Part shown: piece by piece, positions 1 to 8,690 of the stretch | How positions within the stretch are numbered: the first letter of the stretch is position 1 | Layout of the letters: each line of letters opens with the position of its first letter | Origin: CAG-873 sp910578365 | Lineage (GTDB): Bacteria; Bacteroidota; Bacteroidia; Bacteroidales; Muribaculaceae | NCBI GenBank assembly: GCA_951635545.1 | Contig: OX620685.1 | Coordinates: 2,666,001 to 2,730,000, forward strand | Reading direction: 5' to 3' | Length of the DNA stretch: 64,000 nucleotides | Notes under the pieces: generated by a model | What the model was told of the DNA's origin: nothing | Databases searched by the model: none | Seen by the model: only the letters and a program-made list of their open reading frames with translations | Made by a program: the position numbers and the translations under genes

Positions 1-1
1 A

Positions 2-238
2 CCCATGTATGCAGCATCGATTGTAGCTTACGGCGCCTTTGTTGGGGTAGGCGATACTCTCTGGCCTGCAGTGATGAACTTTGGCAGTATATGGCTTGTG
101 CGCATCCCTGTGGCGGCGATTCTGGCGCCTTCGTCAGGGCTGGTAGGCGTGTGGATTGCCATGGCCATTGAACTGACATTCCGCGGTATGATATTTCTGT
201 GGCGCCTTTTAAGCGGTGCGTGGCTGCCGAAGCATTGA
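2..238 (+). CDS. MATE family efflux transporter, C-terminal fragment (cut by window start)
   Basis: The frame is open from the first bases of the window to the TGA at 236-238, so only about the last 78 residues are visible. They contain two hydrophobic helices with the small-residue-rich texture of the final transmembrane segments of MATE (multidrug and toxic compound extrusion) cation antiporters, including the stretch GVGDTLWPAVMN and a short basic tail. MATE proteins sit in the inner membrane and export drugs or metabolites using a sodium or proton gradient. The ATG at 5 is internal, not a start. The substrate cannot be told from this fragment. The thioredoxin gene follows after 62 nt. Confidence 0.75.
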   Translation, partial: PMYAASIVAYGAFVGVGDTLWPAVMNFGSIWLVRIPVAAILAPSSGLVGVWIAMAIELTFRGMIFLWRLLSGAWLPKH

Positions 239-264
239 ACATAATGGCACAATATTTGTTTTAA

Positions 265-284
265 GTTTATCATCAACGATAAAC
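265..284 (+). terminator. Weak stem-loop after the MATE gene
   Basis: A 7-bp perfect stem (gtttatc / gataaac) with a 6-nt loop lies between the MATE stop and the thioredoxin start. There is no clear T-run, so it may be a weak terminator, an RNA processing site or chance. Confidence 0.25.
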
Positions 285-300
285 ATAAATCAAATATATT

Positions 301-600
301 ATGAGCGAATTCAACGACCTTATCAACCAGAACAAACCTATCTTGGTGGATTTCTTTGCCACCTGGTGCGGCCCGTGCAAAATGCAGTCGCCGATTCTTG
401 AACAGGTTAAAGCCTCGGTAGGCGATGGAGCCAACATCATAAAAATCGATATCGACAAGAACGAAGACCTGGCCATGCGCTATAACGTGCGCTCTGTGCC
501 CACGCTGATTCTGTTCAAGAACGGCGAGGCTGTATGGCGCACCGTTGGTCTGCAGCAGGCCGACCTCCTTATCGGCAAGCTCAAGGAATACGAAAAGTAG
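301..600 (+). CDS. trxA: Thioredoxin
   Basis: This 99-residue protein is a single thioredoxin fold, a small cytoplasmic dithiol-disulfide reductant. The active site WCGPC lies at residues 22-26, preceded by the usual buried Asp in VDFFATWC (residue 17), and the cis-proline loop appears as SVPTLILF near residue 65. It has no signal peptide or membrane anchor, so it should act in the cytoplasm on targets such as ribonucleotide reductase or peroxiredoxins. The length is slightly below the usual ~105 residues. The ATG at 301 is the only sensible start because the fold begins almost at once. A strong terminator at 736-782 lies between it and the convergent purT. Confidence 0.93.
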   Translation: MSEFNDLINQNKPILVDFFATWCGPCKMQSPILEQVKASVGDGANIIKIDIDKNEDLAMRYNVRSVPTLILFKNGEAVWRTVGLQQADLLIGKLKEYEK

Positions 601-735
601 AAATCAAGTGGTTGTGACGGCGCCCTGCCGTCGCCCGCACACCGATGTATTTTGGGGCTGTTTAATAATAGCCGCATAGAGGCATGTCAATTATCATGGT
701 GTTGGCTGAGCGTTACAAGAGGCCGAAGCACCATA

Positions 736-782
736 TAAAAAGTCCATAACATTGAATAATCTCAAAGTTATGGACTTTTTTT
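736..782. terminator. Bidirectional Rho-independent terminator between trxA and purT
   Basis: Arms aaaaagtccataac (737-750) and gttatggactttttt (767-781) form a 14-bp stem with an A-run before and a T-run after. The hairpin can therefore end transcription from both sides, as expected between convergent trxA and purT. Confidence 0.85.
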
Positions 783-818
783 AACTTGCAGACGCCGCTC
801 TGCGGATTTTGATAATGT

Positions 819-2021
819 TTATCGTGGCAGAACCTCGATGTTGAGTGCGTCGTAGGCACGGTCGGCTTTGGCGCGTGCGGCCTCTACGCTTTCGTCGGTG
901 GCAAGGATAACGGCCATACGGCGGTGTCCCTTGATTTCGGGCTTGCCGAAGATGCGGATTTGTACGCCGGGCTCGGCCAGAGCTTTCTCGAGATTGTCAA
1001 TCACAATCTTGTCGGTGTCGCCTTCCACCACCACCGCGCGAGATGCCGAAGGGCCGTAGAAGCGGATGGCCGGAACAGGCAGACCCAGCAGGGCGCGTGC
1101 GTGCAGTCCGAATTCGCTCAGGTCCTGCGAAATCATTGTAACCATGCCGGTGTCGTGGGGGCGTGGAGAAACCTCGCTGAAAATAACCCGGTCGCCTTTA
1201 ATAAACAGTTCCACACCAAAAATGCCGTAACCGCCCAGGGCGTCGGTTACCTTTCGGGCGATTTCGCGAGCGCTTTCTATGGCGGCGGTGCTCATGGGCT
1301 GAGGCTGCCAGCTGTAGCGGTAGTCGCCGTTCACCTGTATATGGCCTACAGGCTCGCAGAAAGTGGTGCCGCTGCAAGAGCGAACGGTGAGCAGGGTAAT
1401 TTCATAGTCGAAGTCAACGAAGCCTTCTACTATTACACGGCCTGCGCCCGCGCGGCCGCCTTCCTGAGCTTCGTGCCATGCGGCGTCGATGTCCTCGGCG
1501 CGTTTGATGGTCGACTGTCCGTGGCCCGACGAGCTCATTACCGGTTTCACCACGCAGGGAATGCCGATTTCGTCGATGGCCTTGCGGAATTCATCATAAG
1601 TGTTTGCAAAACGATAGGGCGAAGTTGTTATGCCGAGTTCTTCGGCCGCCAGACGGCGAATGCCTTCGCGGTTCATGGTCAGCCATGCGGCTGTGGCGGT
1701 AGGGGTTACGTTGTAGCCTTCCTTTTCCAGTTCTACCAGCACGGGGGTTGCTATAGCTTCCACTTCCGGAATGATATGGTCGGGCTTTTCGAGTTCGATA
1801 ACGCGGCGCAGTTCGTCGGGGTCAAGCATATTGAACACATGCGAGCGGTGAGCGACTTGCATAGCCGGCGCGTTGGCGTAGCGGTCGCATGCCACTACTT
1901 CCACGCCATAGCGCTGGAGTTCGATTGCCACTTCTTTGCCGAGTTCTCCGCTGCCGAGCAGCAGGGCCTTGCAACCCACGGGGGTCATTACAGATCCAAT
2001 TTTAGCCATTTTTTTAGTCAT
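819..2021 (-). CDS. purT: Formate-dependent phosphoribosylglycinamide formyltransferase (GAR transformylase 2)
   Basis: PurT makes formyl-GAR from GAR, formate and ATP, the folate-independent form of the third step of purine synthesis. The 400-residue length is typical. Visible parts are an N-terminal nucleotide-binding start with LLGSGELGKEV (about residues 20-30), the motif PDHIIPEVEAIAT, an ATP-grasp core with KPVMSSSGHGQS, and the metal/ATP-binding segment VIFSEVSPRPHDTGMVT. The first Met gives MTKKMAKIG; the ATG at codon 5 is an alternative start. A TAACTTTG -7 element lies 15 nt upstream. An ISAs1-type element inserted about 40 bp upstream of that -7 box and may have altered its upstream promoter context. 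Confidence 0.95.
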   Translation of the reverse strand: MTKKMAKIGSVMTPVGCKALLLGSGELGKEVAIELQRYGVEVVACDRYANAPAMQVAHRSHVFNMLDPDELRRVIELEKPDHIIPEVEAIATPVLVELEKEGYNVTPTATAAWLTMNREGIRRLAAEELGITTSPYRFANTYDEFRKAIDEIGIPCVVKPVMSSSGHGQSTIKRAEDIDAAWHEAQEGGRAGAGRVIVEGFVDFDYEITLLTVRSCSGTTFCEPVGHIQVNGDYRYSWQPQPMSTAAIESAREIARKVTDALGGYGIFGVELFIKGDRVIFSEVSPRPHDTGMVTMISQDLSEFGLHARALLGLPVPAIRFYGPSASRAVVVEGDTDKIVIDNLEKALAEPGVQIRIFGKPEIKGHRRMAVILATDESVEAARAKADRAYDALNIEVLPR

Positions 2022-2035
2022 TAGGTTTTGCAGTG

Positions 2036-2043
2036 CAAAGTTA
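2036..2043 (-). promoter_or_regulatory. purT -7 promoter element
   Basis: On the minus strand this reads TAACTTTG, a full match to the Bacteroidetes -7 consensus TAnnTTTG, just upstream of the purT ATG. No clear TTTG lies at the usual -33 distance. Confidence 0.55.
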
Positions 2044-2084
2044 GTGAAAAAAACTGAATCGGCCTACCGTTTGCTTCCGATATC

Positions 2085-3313
2085 CAGGGCTGGCGCATGA
2101 GATTTAACTCAAATTCAGTCAAAAATTCACCTGATTATGTGAAATAAACTTTCAGATATTGCATATATTGCTGAAAATAGATATATTAGAGGTATGCAAA
2201 TAGAAATTTTCAGCAAAGTAAAAGACCCGCGCGACTTGGGCAAGGTTAAACATGAGCTCGAGGATGTGCTCCGAATGGCACTCATCGGCGTGTTGTGTGA
2301 TTGTGAGGACTGTGACGACATATCGGATATGGTTACAGACCGAGAGGAAGAATTCAAGGCAGCCGGATTGCTGAAACTCTGCAACGGTGTTCCATGCGGT
2401 GACACGATACTTCGTGTTGTAGAGTCTGTCAATCCCGCTCAGCTCCGAGCAAGTCTCGATTGCTGCCGAGGCCACATAATCGAATCCCTGTGCGGCAATC
2501 AGGTCATCATTGACGGCAAGAAACTTCGGGGTGAAAATCCAAGGAGTCCCGGATGCCACGGACTATATATCCTCAATGCGTGGGTATCTGAAACAGAAAT
2601 CTGCGTTGCCGAAAAGCCGGTGGATGACAAGACCAACGAACTTACGGTTCTTCCGTCAGTATTGTCCTCTTTATGGCTTACAGGGGCTTTGGTTTCAATC
2701 GACGCAATGGGGACCCACCGTAATATCGCAGAACAGATCATACTCCAGGGCGGTGACTATCTGATGGCGCTTAAAGACAATCAGCCGATACTCAAGGGCT
2801 TGACGGAAAGTATCTTTAGTAGCACTACTCCAATATCGGTATACACAACCGAGGAAAAGGGGCACGGAAGAGTTGAGAAGAGAACCTGTTCAATTATGGA
2901 TACGACACTTTTGGAACAGGAGGGAATGTACGAGAAGTGGCCCGGTCTTAAACGTATCATAAAGATGGAGCGTGAGCGTACTGAGAACGGTGCCCGCTCG
3001 CGTGAAACAATCTACTATCTCAGCAGCGTGGAGAAAGATGAGGCTTCTTACTATGCGATGCGTATTCGTGCGCACTGGGGTATCGAGAACAAACTGCACT
3101 GGCATCTCGACGTGACGTTTCGGGAAGATATGTGCCGCGTACGCGCCAAGAATGGCGCTGTCAATTTTTCAGCGATGCGCAAGTATGCATTGGAAATGCT
3201 TAAAAAGCAGAACGATAAACTCAGCCTTAAACGAAGACGCAAAAAATGTATGTGGAGCACTGAATATCTGTACAAAGTCTTTAAGGATAGTTAAATCTCA
3301 TGCGTCAGCCCTG
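2085..3313 (+). mobile_element. ISAs1-family insertion sequence, complete
   Basis: The 1229-bp element has 24-bp terminal inverted repeats at 2085-2108 and 3290-3313 that differ at one position. It is flanked by a perfect 9-bp target duplication, tccgatatc, at 2076-2084 and 3314-3322. It carries one intact transposase gene. It lies upstream of purT. Its right end was later copied as part of the long duplication made by the neighbouring IS1634-type insertion, so a second right end with the same flank exists at 5391-5423. Confidence 0.93.
2194..3294 (+). CDS. ISAs1-family transposase
   Basis: A 366-residue DDE transposase that moves the surrounding IS. The N-terminus (KVKDPRDLGKVKHELEDVL) matches the DUF4372/H-repeat-associated type of domain of ISAs1 proteins. 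Catalytic Asp candidates are in VIIDGKKLRG (near residue 108) and VSIDAMGTH (near residue 170). The C-terminal signature HWGIENKLHWHLDVTF carries the Glu region. The length is normal and the frame intact. The last 13 codons lie inside the 151-bp segment duplicated by the adjacent IS1634-type element, and because the target was duplicated the reading frame was not broken. Confidence 0.92.
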   Translation: MQIEIFSKVKDPRDLGKVKHELEDVLRMALIGVLCDCEDCDDISDMVTDREEEFKAAGLLKLCNGVPCGDTILRVVESVNPAQLRASLDCCRGHIIESLCGNQVIIDGKKLRGENPRSPGCHGLYILNAWVSETEICVAEKPVDDKTNELTVLPSVLSSLWLTGALVSIDAMGTHRNIAEQIILQGGDYLMALKDNQPILKGLTESIFSSTTPISVYTTEEKGHGRVEKRTCSIMDTTLLEQEGMYEKWPGLKRIIKMERERTENGARSRETIYYLSSVEKDEASYYAMRIRAHWGIENKLHWHLDVTFREDMCRVRAKNGAVNFSAMRKYALEMLKKQNDKLSLKRRRKKCMWSTEYLYKVFKDS

Positions 3314-3404
3314 TCCGATATCACGGTCTTGAATTATCAAAAATTGCGAGATTCGGGCGTTATGTTGCCTAAAATTTGCATATTTGCGCAAAAGTGTGTA
3401 ATTT
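3254..3404 (+). repeat. Long target-site duplication of the IS1634-type element, left copy
   Basis: These 151 bp recur without a visible mismatch at 5355-5505 (constant offset 2101). The segment holds the last codons of the ISAs1 transposase, its right inverted repeat, its 9-bp flank and 82 bp of the original intergenic DNA. The edges are uncertain by 1-3 bp because the terminal bases of the intervening IS are ambiguous. Confidence 0.93.
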
Positions 3405-3430
3405 CCCGAGTTTGGGAGTTATACCATATA

Positions 3431-3468
3431 ACAATCGGGCACTCAGTTGATTATGAGTGTCCGATTGT
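3431..3468. terminator. Strong hairpin inside the left end of the IS1634-type element
   Basis: Arms acaatcgggcactca (3431-3445) and tgagtgtccgattgt (3454-3468) pair over 15 bp with one mismatch and an 8-nt loop. It lies just past the transposase stop and just inside the IS end. There is no T-run, so it may stabilise or end the transposase mRNA or block transcripts entering from outside. Confidence 0.45.
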
Positions 3469-3493
3469 GCTAACAAATTTCAGTGGCTAAATT

Positions 3494-5245
3494 TTAACAT
3501 TTCTTTAACATTTTGATATACTGTCGCATTTTACGGTTCACTACTATCTGCGTGTCAATGTGTACGTTGGATACCTCGCAACATCTTGACTTGAGTTCGG
3601 TGGCAGAGTACGCAGGCACATATCCGGTTCCCCTCACCACGTTATAGTCCATTCCCGCAAGGGCGTTGATAATCTGCTCGGTCGAGTATTGGTGCTCTTC
3701 GCTCAGGCCGTCATTGATTTGCTTCTGGAAGGCCTTGAGCAGCAGCAACGCCACAAAGCAGATGGCAAAATGAGCCCGGATCCTGTCTTCGCGTCGCAGA
3801 TATACGGGACGTGCATCAAACTCTGTCTTGGTGACCCTGAACAGATGTTCAATCTCATACCGGAAGCCGTTGACGTAAAGTATCTCGCCGACCGAGTCCT
3901 CAAGTCTGGTAGCCACACAGTTAAGACCGTCCATGGCACTTTCCTTCTCTATCGCCTCCAGATCGAGGCTCATAACACTTTTTTCAGCCACTTCACCGTC
4001 TGCGGTACAATATGTCGTGGCAATCAGCCTGCGCGGATCCTGTTGCGTCTGACGAGATTTCTCCGATTTTTTCTCTATCATCTTCAACGCTTTCTCAATG
4101 TGCTGTGCACGAAGCTGTCGCTGATACAGAGCGAACTTGGGGGAGAAGGTGACTATCAGTCGTTCTTCGTAATTCTTCACGTTCGAGCGGTCTTCCTTGA
4201 ACCAGCGCTCATGGTAATAGAGATGTTCCTTTTCCGATTCAAGGTCAATATCCGATATGTCATAGGTCCGGTCCTCCTTATCTCCAAGTCTCCTCCAGCC
4301 TGTCTTTTCGAGAGCCCATTCCTTCATCAGCTTTGGAAGGCCCGGTATGGACTGTGTCACTATATAGTTCCGTCCCTCCGTAGTATTGTACTGTCTGTTG
4401 TTGATGCTTGCCAACCCTGCATCTGTGCAGACCACGAACTCGCTGAGATTAAATTCATTTGCAAGTATCTCCTCGAGCGGCTGCAAGGTCTGCTGCTCGC
4501 TTGTGTTGCCGGGATTGATGCAGAACGCAAGAGGAAGTCCGTCCGCATCCATGAACATACCCATCTGTACAATCGGATTAGGACGGTGCTCCTTTGACTT
4601 GCCGTATCTGCGCAGACTGTCTTCCCGTTCTATCTCAAAATAGTAGTTTGTACAGTCGTAGTAGATCACGCCTGTCCTGCGGGACAGTTCATTTTTTGTC
4701 GCATCATACAGACTCTTCTGCAAGGGTGTGATTTCCTTTGCCAGAACCCCCAGGAAGTTGTATATGTCATCAAGCGAGAAATCAGGCGCATCGACAAAGT
4801 CTGTCAGGCATTCCCTGGTGGCTCGCTTGGAATCGGGGAAAAGGATCCGGCACATCACCAGCTTGCACATGATATCGGCAAAGTCGAACTTAAAGCGGTG
4901 GCGCGCAGTCACCTCTGCCGAGAATCTGGCCATCCCAAGCTTATTGTACAGAGGCAGAAGTACCATGTGGCCGCAATGCACGCTCCTCCACTGGCCTGAT
5001 TCGATCTTTTTATTAGGATTGTACGAGACCATCACAGAGGCCTTGTCCTCCTTTATACTGTCGTTTATCTCCTTTAGTTTCTGGCGGGCCCATGCCTCGG
5101 CATCGGCGCAGCCGTACTTCTCCTTTATATCGGATTCCTTCCCTAATTTCATGTAAACTTTCGTAGAGGTTCCGCCACCCTTTACGCGAAATCCCTGCAT
5201 TATGTAGAAACGGCGATCTTTGCCTTTGCGAATGTCTAAATACAT
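3494..5245 (-). CDS. IS1634-family transposase
   Basis: The 583-residue protein starts MYLDIRKGKDRRF. The frame is open further upstream to 5314, but a good promoter (TTTG-N20-TATCTTTG, 5303 to 5272) lies inside that extension, so the ATG at 5243-5245 is preferred. The features fit large IS4-superfamily transposases: an Asp in VIYYDCTNYYFE, a second in FVVCTDAGLASINN, a long insertion before the C-terminal part, and the Y-(2)-R-(3)-E-(6)-K type segment YEIEHLFRVTKTEF with an Arg-rich downstream stretch ending in HFAICFVALLL. The frame is intact, so the element may be active. Confidence 0.9.
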   Translation of the reverse strand: MYLDIRKGKDRRFYIMQGFRVKGGGTSTKVYMKLGKESDIKEKYGCADAEAWARQKLKEINDSIKEDKASVMVSYNPNKKIESGQWRSVHCGHMVLLPLYNKLGMARFSAEVTARHRFKFDFADIMCKLVMCRILFPDSKRATRECLTDFVDAPDFSLDDIYNFLGVLAKEITPLQKSLYDATKNELSRRTGVIYYDCTNYYFEIEREDSLRRYGKSKEHRPNPIVQMGMFMDADGLPLAFCINPGNTSEQQTLQPLEEILANEFNLSEFVVCTDAGLASINNRQYNTTEGRNYIVTQSIPGLPKLMKEWALEKTGWRRLGDKEDRTYDISDIDLESEKEHLYYHERWFKEDRSNVKNYEERLIVTFSPKFALYQRQLRAQHIEKALKMIEKKSEKSRQTQQDPRRLIATTYCTADGEVAEKSVMSLDLEAIEKESAMDGLNCVATRLEDSVGEILYVNGFRYEIEHLFRVTKTEFDARPVYLRREDRIRAHFAICFVALLLLKAFQKQINDGLSEEHQYSTEQIINALAGMDYNVVRGTGYVPAYSATELKSRCCEVSNVHIDTQIVVNRKMRQYIKMLKKC

Positions 5246-5271
5246 ACTTTTATAATTAGAACACGGTAGAA

Positions 5272-5303
5272 CAAAGATACAAAGAAAAATTGACTCTACC
5301 AAA
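5272..5303 (-). promoter_or_regulatory. Promoter of the IS1634-type transposase
   Basis: On the minus strand TTTG (5303-5300), 20 nt, then TATCTTTG (5279-5272) matches the Bacteroidetes TTTG / TAnnTTTG promoter. Transcription would begin about 5265, just before the ATG at 5245. Confidence 0.65.
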
Positions 5304-5354
5304 TTTAAAGCCAATTATTTACAAATTATTTTTTAATGAAACTCCCAAACTCCC

Positions 5355-5505
5355 GGAGCACTGAATATCTGTACAAAGTCTTTAAGGATAGTTAAATCTC
5401 ATGCGTCAGCCCTGTCCGATATCACGGTCTTGAATTATCAAAAATTGCGAGATTCGGGCGTTATGTTGCCTAAAATTTGCATATTTGCGCAAAAGTGTGT
5501 AATTT
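5355..5505 (+). repeat. Long target-site duplication of the IS1634-type element, right copy
   Basis: Identical to 3254-3404. It holds a second copy of the ISAs1 right inverted repeat (5391-5414) and its 9-bp flank tccgatatc (5415-5423), followed by the native sequence leading to the secreted-protein gene at 5542. Confidence 0.93.
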
Positions 5506-5541
5506 TGCGAATTGATTAACCAATTATATTACACATAAAGT

Positions 5542-7296
5542 ATGATGTTAAAGACCGGATTTAGACTTGTGGGAGCGGCGGCTGTTGTTGCTTGCATGTT
5601 TGCTCCCGCGCCCGCACAGGCCAGACGTCTGATGTCGGAGAATTTCGAGTATAACCAGGGAAGCCTTTATTTGCAGGGTGATTGGGTGCGTCACGCAAAA
5701 AACAATACCGACGACCCGATTCAGCTCATAGGCATGCCGCTGACTTATCCCGGATATCAGGACTCGCAGGTGGCCTTTGCCGCAAAGCTTAAAGGCCCTA
5801 CCGAGGCAACTGCCCAGGAGCGTCTTCAGCGTTCGTTTACCGATACCGACCCCGTGACTGAGGGTGTGGTGTATATGTCGGCGTTGGTAAATGTACAGAC
5901 TGTACCCGCTGGAGGCGACGTGTATTTTATGTCGATGGTACAGCGTGGGGCCAAAACCGATGCCACTATCGTCGACGGCAAGTCGGGCTCGGAATACGGA
6001 CGTCTTTTTGTATGCCCGGGCGATGCCGCGGGAACATTCAAATTCGGCGTTTCCAAAAATTCAGCCTCCGCAGTTGTCAAAAGTGGCGACATGCAGCTGA
6101 ACACCACATATCTGCTTGTGCTCAAATACGAAGTGGTTGAAGGTACAACCAACGATATCGTCACTCTATGGGTCAATCCGGCCAATACCGACTCTGACCC
6201 TGCCGGCGGCATGACCGTAAGTTCGGGAGCCGACTCTTCGTATGGCATACAGGGACTTACTATGCGCCAGGCGACCGTAGGAACCAAGACCGGCAGCGAC
6301 ATGGTGATAGATGCCATACGCTTTGCCGACAGCTACGCCGACCTGTGGGACGGTGACGGCGGTGGCGGCGACGGCCCGCAGCCGCCTGTTGGCGGCGATG
6401 CCTCAATAAGCACCGTCGAGAAGATTGTGGACTTCGGGACTCTCTACCAGTATATGTCGGCCACGGCCACGGTACACGTCAGCGGCAAGGAACTCGCCGG
6501 CCCGGTTACAGTGTCGGTGCCTGCCGGATTCACTGTCAACAGCACCAGCATTGCTGCCGAGAATGCAATGGCCGGATTCAATCTCGAAGTCACTTATAAA
6601 GCGACTGCCGCCACTGCTCCGGCCGACGCCATACTTACCCTAAGGGCCGACGGCGCCGAGGATGTGAACCTGCCCATGACTGCCAATGTGGTACCGGCCA
6701 AGGCTGTGGGCACACTCAACACTTTCAACCTTCTGGGCGAGGGCGACGAAAACCTGTACTATTATCAGGGCAAAGCCACCGTAACTTATGTCGACGCTCC
6801 CAATCAGATAGTTTATGCGCAGGATATAAGCGGCTTTGCGGCACGCTTCTGGTACTCGTATTTCGATAAGTCGCCCGTAACAGCCGGCGATCAGTTTACC
6901 AATCTCTACTGCATGGTAGGCGAGAAGAGCTTCGGCGCCACAAGCATGCTCATGCTTACCGAGCCGCAGATAGTGCAGCAAGGCAAAGAGATAACACCTC
7001 TCGACATAGATGTATCCGAACTCAAGCGCGACCCCGAAACATATATCAACCGCCTGGTGCGTCTGACCAATGTCAGCTTCGACAATGCGGGCGAGAAATT
7101 CAGCACAGCCACTACCGGCATAACCGCCGGCGGTGTGGCGGCCTCGCTGGGCGTGTTTGCCGCAACCGACGTCATAGGCACAGAGATTCCGGCATCGGCC
7201 TCCGAAGTGGTAGGAATCAGCACCTCGGCATCGGCGGCTGTAGTGAAAGTGCGCTCGCTGGCCGATATAGTCACTGCCCACGGCTCTTTCATTTAA
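5542..7296 (+). pseudogene. Secreted multidomain protein, 5' part, split by an ISAs1-family element
   Basis: This is the first half of a gene that originally ran to 10533. The visible 584-residue product begins with a signal peptide (hydrophobic core GAAAVVACMF, cleavage likely after APAQA near residue 27). A ~240-residue region with a concanavalin/LamG-like look follows, then a Gly/Pro/Asp linker GGGDGPQPPVGGD near residue 275, an Ig-like stretch, and an OB-like region reminiscent of DUF5689. Native coding ends at 7278; the last residues HGSFI and the TAA come from the terminal repeat of the inserted IS. Without the C-terminal sorting region this half should reach the periplasm but not be handled by type IX secretion. 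The function is unknown; adhesin or carbohydrate binding is a guess from architecture. Confidence 0.85.
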
Positions 7297-7399
7297 GATT
7301 TCGTCTCATTCTCGACAAATGTGTTGTTTTATAGCGAGAGCAGTACGGACGGAGAGAGACTTTAACCTCTGATTTTCAAGAGAATAAGTACAATAAAAA

Positions 7400-7431
7400 T
7401 TTGGTCAAGTGACAGATTTTTAGTAACTTTA
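7400..7431 (+). promoter_or_regulatory. Transposase promoter of the second ISAs1-family element
   Basis: TTTG (7400-7403), 20 nt, then TAACTTTA (7424-7431), one base off the TAnnTTTG consensus. Transcription would start near 7437, 25 nt before the ATG. Confidence 0.6.
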
Positions 7432-7478
7432 TAGGTGATAATCAAAGAGTTACGCTAAAAATGAAGCCACTTGACCAA
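7401..7478 (+). promoter_or_regulatory. Inverted repeat that can hide the transposase start in read-through mRNA
   Basis: ttggtcaagtg (7401-7411) and cacttgaccaa (7468-7478) are perfect 11-bp complements. The right arm covers codons 3-6 of the transposase. The left arm overlaps the promoter and is upstream of the predicted start of transcription, so the hairpin can form only in RNA reading in from the disrupted host gene. Other IS elements, such as IS10, use this design to limit transposase made from outside transcripts. Confidence 0.5.
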
Positions 7479-8690
7479 GTCTGTTCGACTGACGCCTATG
7501 CGCCTGATCATACCGCAAAAGTACACAATAAATTTGACACAAGGCGCAGTATCATGGAAGAGCTTCGAGCATTTGCCTCATCCGTGCCGGATTTCCGTAG
7601 ATTGGACAAAGGCAATTTCCGTCACAGCCTCAACGATATCATCATGCTGATGATACTCGGACGTATGGCCGGATGCATCGGACGAGCCGAGATATTGGAG
7701 TTCGGCAGATACAACCTCAACAAATTACACAAAATGGGCATGTTGAGGAACGGCGTACCATCTGAGGCCACGCTTTGCCGTGTGGAGAACGGCATCAACG
7801 ATATGGATATGGCCGACAGGATGCAGCAGTTCGCAGACATATTCCTTGAAAGACTGACCTGCGCCAGCCGCATCATTGAAATAATCTGCATTGACGGCAA
7901 AGCCGAGCGCGGCACCGTTCAGGAAAACGGGCGTAGCCCGGATATCGTCTCTGCCTATTCGTTCAGCACCGGCATAACAATCGCCACCGAAGCCTGTCAG
8001 GAAAAGAGCAACGAGATAAAGGCCGTACCGATACTTCTTGATAAAATAGATGTCGCAGGAAAGATTGTCACAGCCGACGCCATGTCTATGCAGAAGGACA
8101 TTGTCGAGAAAATCAGAAAGAAAGGGGGTGACTTTCTGATAGAACTCAAAGCCAACCAGCCGTCATTGCGATACGGCATTGAGGACAGGCTAGTGGAACA
8201 CACACCGGTATATTCTTACACCGAAGGTCCCGAACTGGCCCACGGCAGGATAGAGACGAGAACCTACCGCGTATATGACGGACTGGACATTATCGCCGAC
8301 AAAGAGAAGTGGGGCGGAAACATGACCATCATAGAGTATGAATCATCTACAGTCAAAAAGTCAACAGGGATGCGCACTTCGGAAAAACGCCTGTATGTCA
8401 GCAGTATGCCTACGAAGACTCCGAAGCTCGGAATCATCGTGCGCAACCACTGGTCGATAGAAAGCATGCACTGGGGCCTGGACTACAATCTCCAGCAGGA
8501 CAATATAAAACGTAAGTCGACAAGAGCCGCCCGAAACCTCGACACCATACAGAGAATAGTTTACTCGGTGTTCTCAATATGGAAAGGACTTCGCAAAAAA
8601 CGATCGGATAAGAATAAAGGCATAGCCGAACTGATGAGACATATCTCAATGAGCTTTACTCGGCTGATGCGATTTTTAAGCCAAAAATGA
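7461..8690 (+). CDS. ISAs1-family transposase
   Basis: A 409-residue DDE transposase, intact, encoded by the IS that splits the secreted-protein gene. It shows the N-terminal helix-rich domain with FRRLDKGNFRHSLNDI, Asp candidates in IICIDGKAERG and VTADAMSMQ, and the C-terminal signature HWSIESMHWGLDYNL with its Glu. It reads in the same direction as the disrupted host gene, so host transcripts would run into it. An 11-bp inverted repeat covering its first codons may counter that. It is only distantly similar by eye to the transposase at 2194-3294. Confidence 0.92.
   Translation: MKPLDQVCSTDAYAPDHTAKVHNKFDTRRSIMEELRAFASSVPDFRRLDKGNFRHSLNDIIMLMILGRMAGCIGRAEILEFGRYNLNKLHKMGMLRNGVPSEATLCRVENGINDMDMADRMQQFADIFLERLTCASRIIEIICIDGKAERGTVQENGRSPDIVSAYSFSTGITIATEACQEKSNEIKAVPILLDKIDVAGKIVTADAMSMQKDIVEKIRKKGGDFLIELKANQPSLRYGIEDRLVEHTPVYSYTEGPELAHGRIETRTYRVYDGLDIIADKEKWGGNMTIIEYESSTVKKSTGMRTSEKRLYVSSMPTKTPKLGIIVRNHWSIESMHWGLDYNLQQDNIKRKSTRAARNLDTIQRIVYSVFSIWKGLRKKRSDKNKGIAELMRHISMSFTRLMRFLSQK

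Larger units (their letters stand above)
3405..5354 (-). mobile_element. IS1634-type (IS4-superfamily) insertion sequence, complete
   Basis: The ~1.95-kb element ends in the inverted repeat gagtttgggagtt (inward from 3408 and from 5354). It encodes one large transposase on the minus strand. It interrupts the right end of the ISAs1 copy and is bracketed by direct repeats of about 151 bp (3254-3404 and 5355-5505). IS1634 of Mycoplasma mycoides is known for variable and very long target duplications, and this is the same behaviour. Confidence 0.9.

Noticed and set aside
652..673. Similarity of ggctgtttaataatagcc to the inner MITE end
   Set aside because: Only about 14 bases resemble it, with no partner repeat or target duplication; treated as chance.
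924..2024. Long open frame on the plus strand opposite purT
   Set aside because: It is antisense to a clear PurT, and its product has the biased composition of a codon shadow with no recognisable domain.
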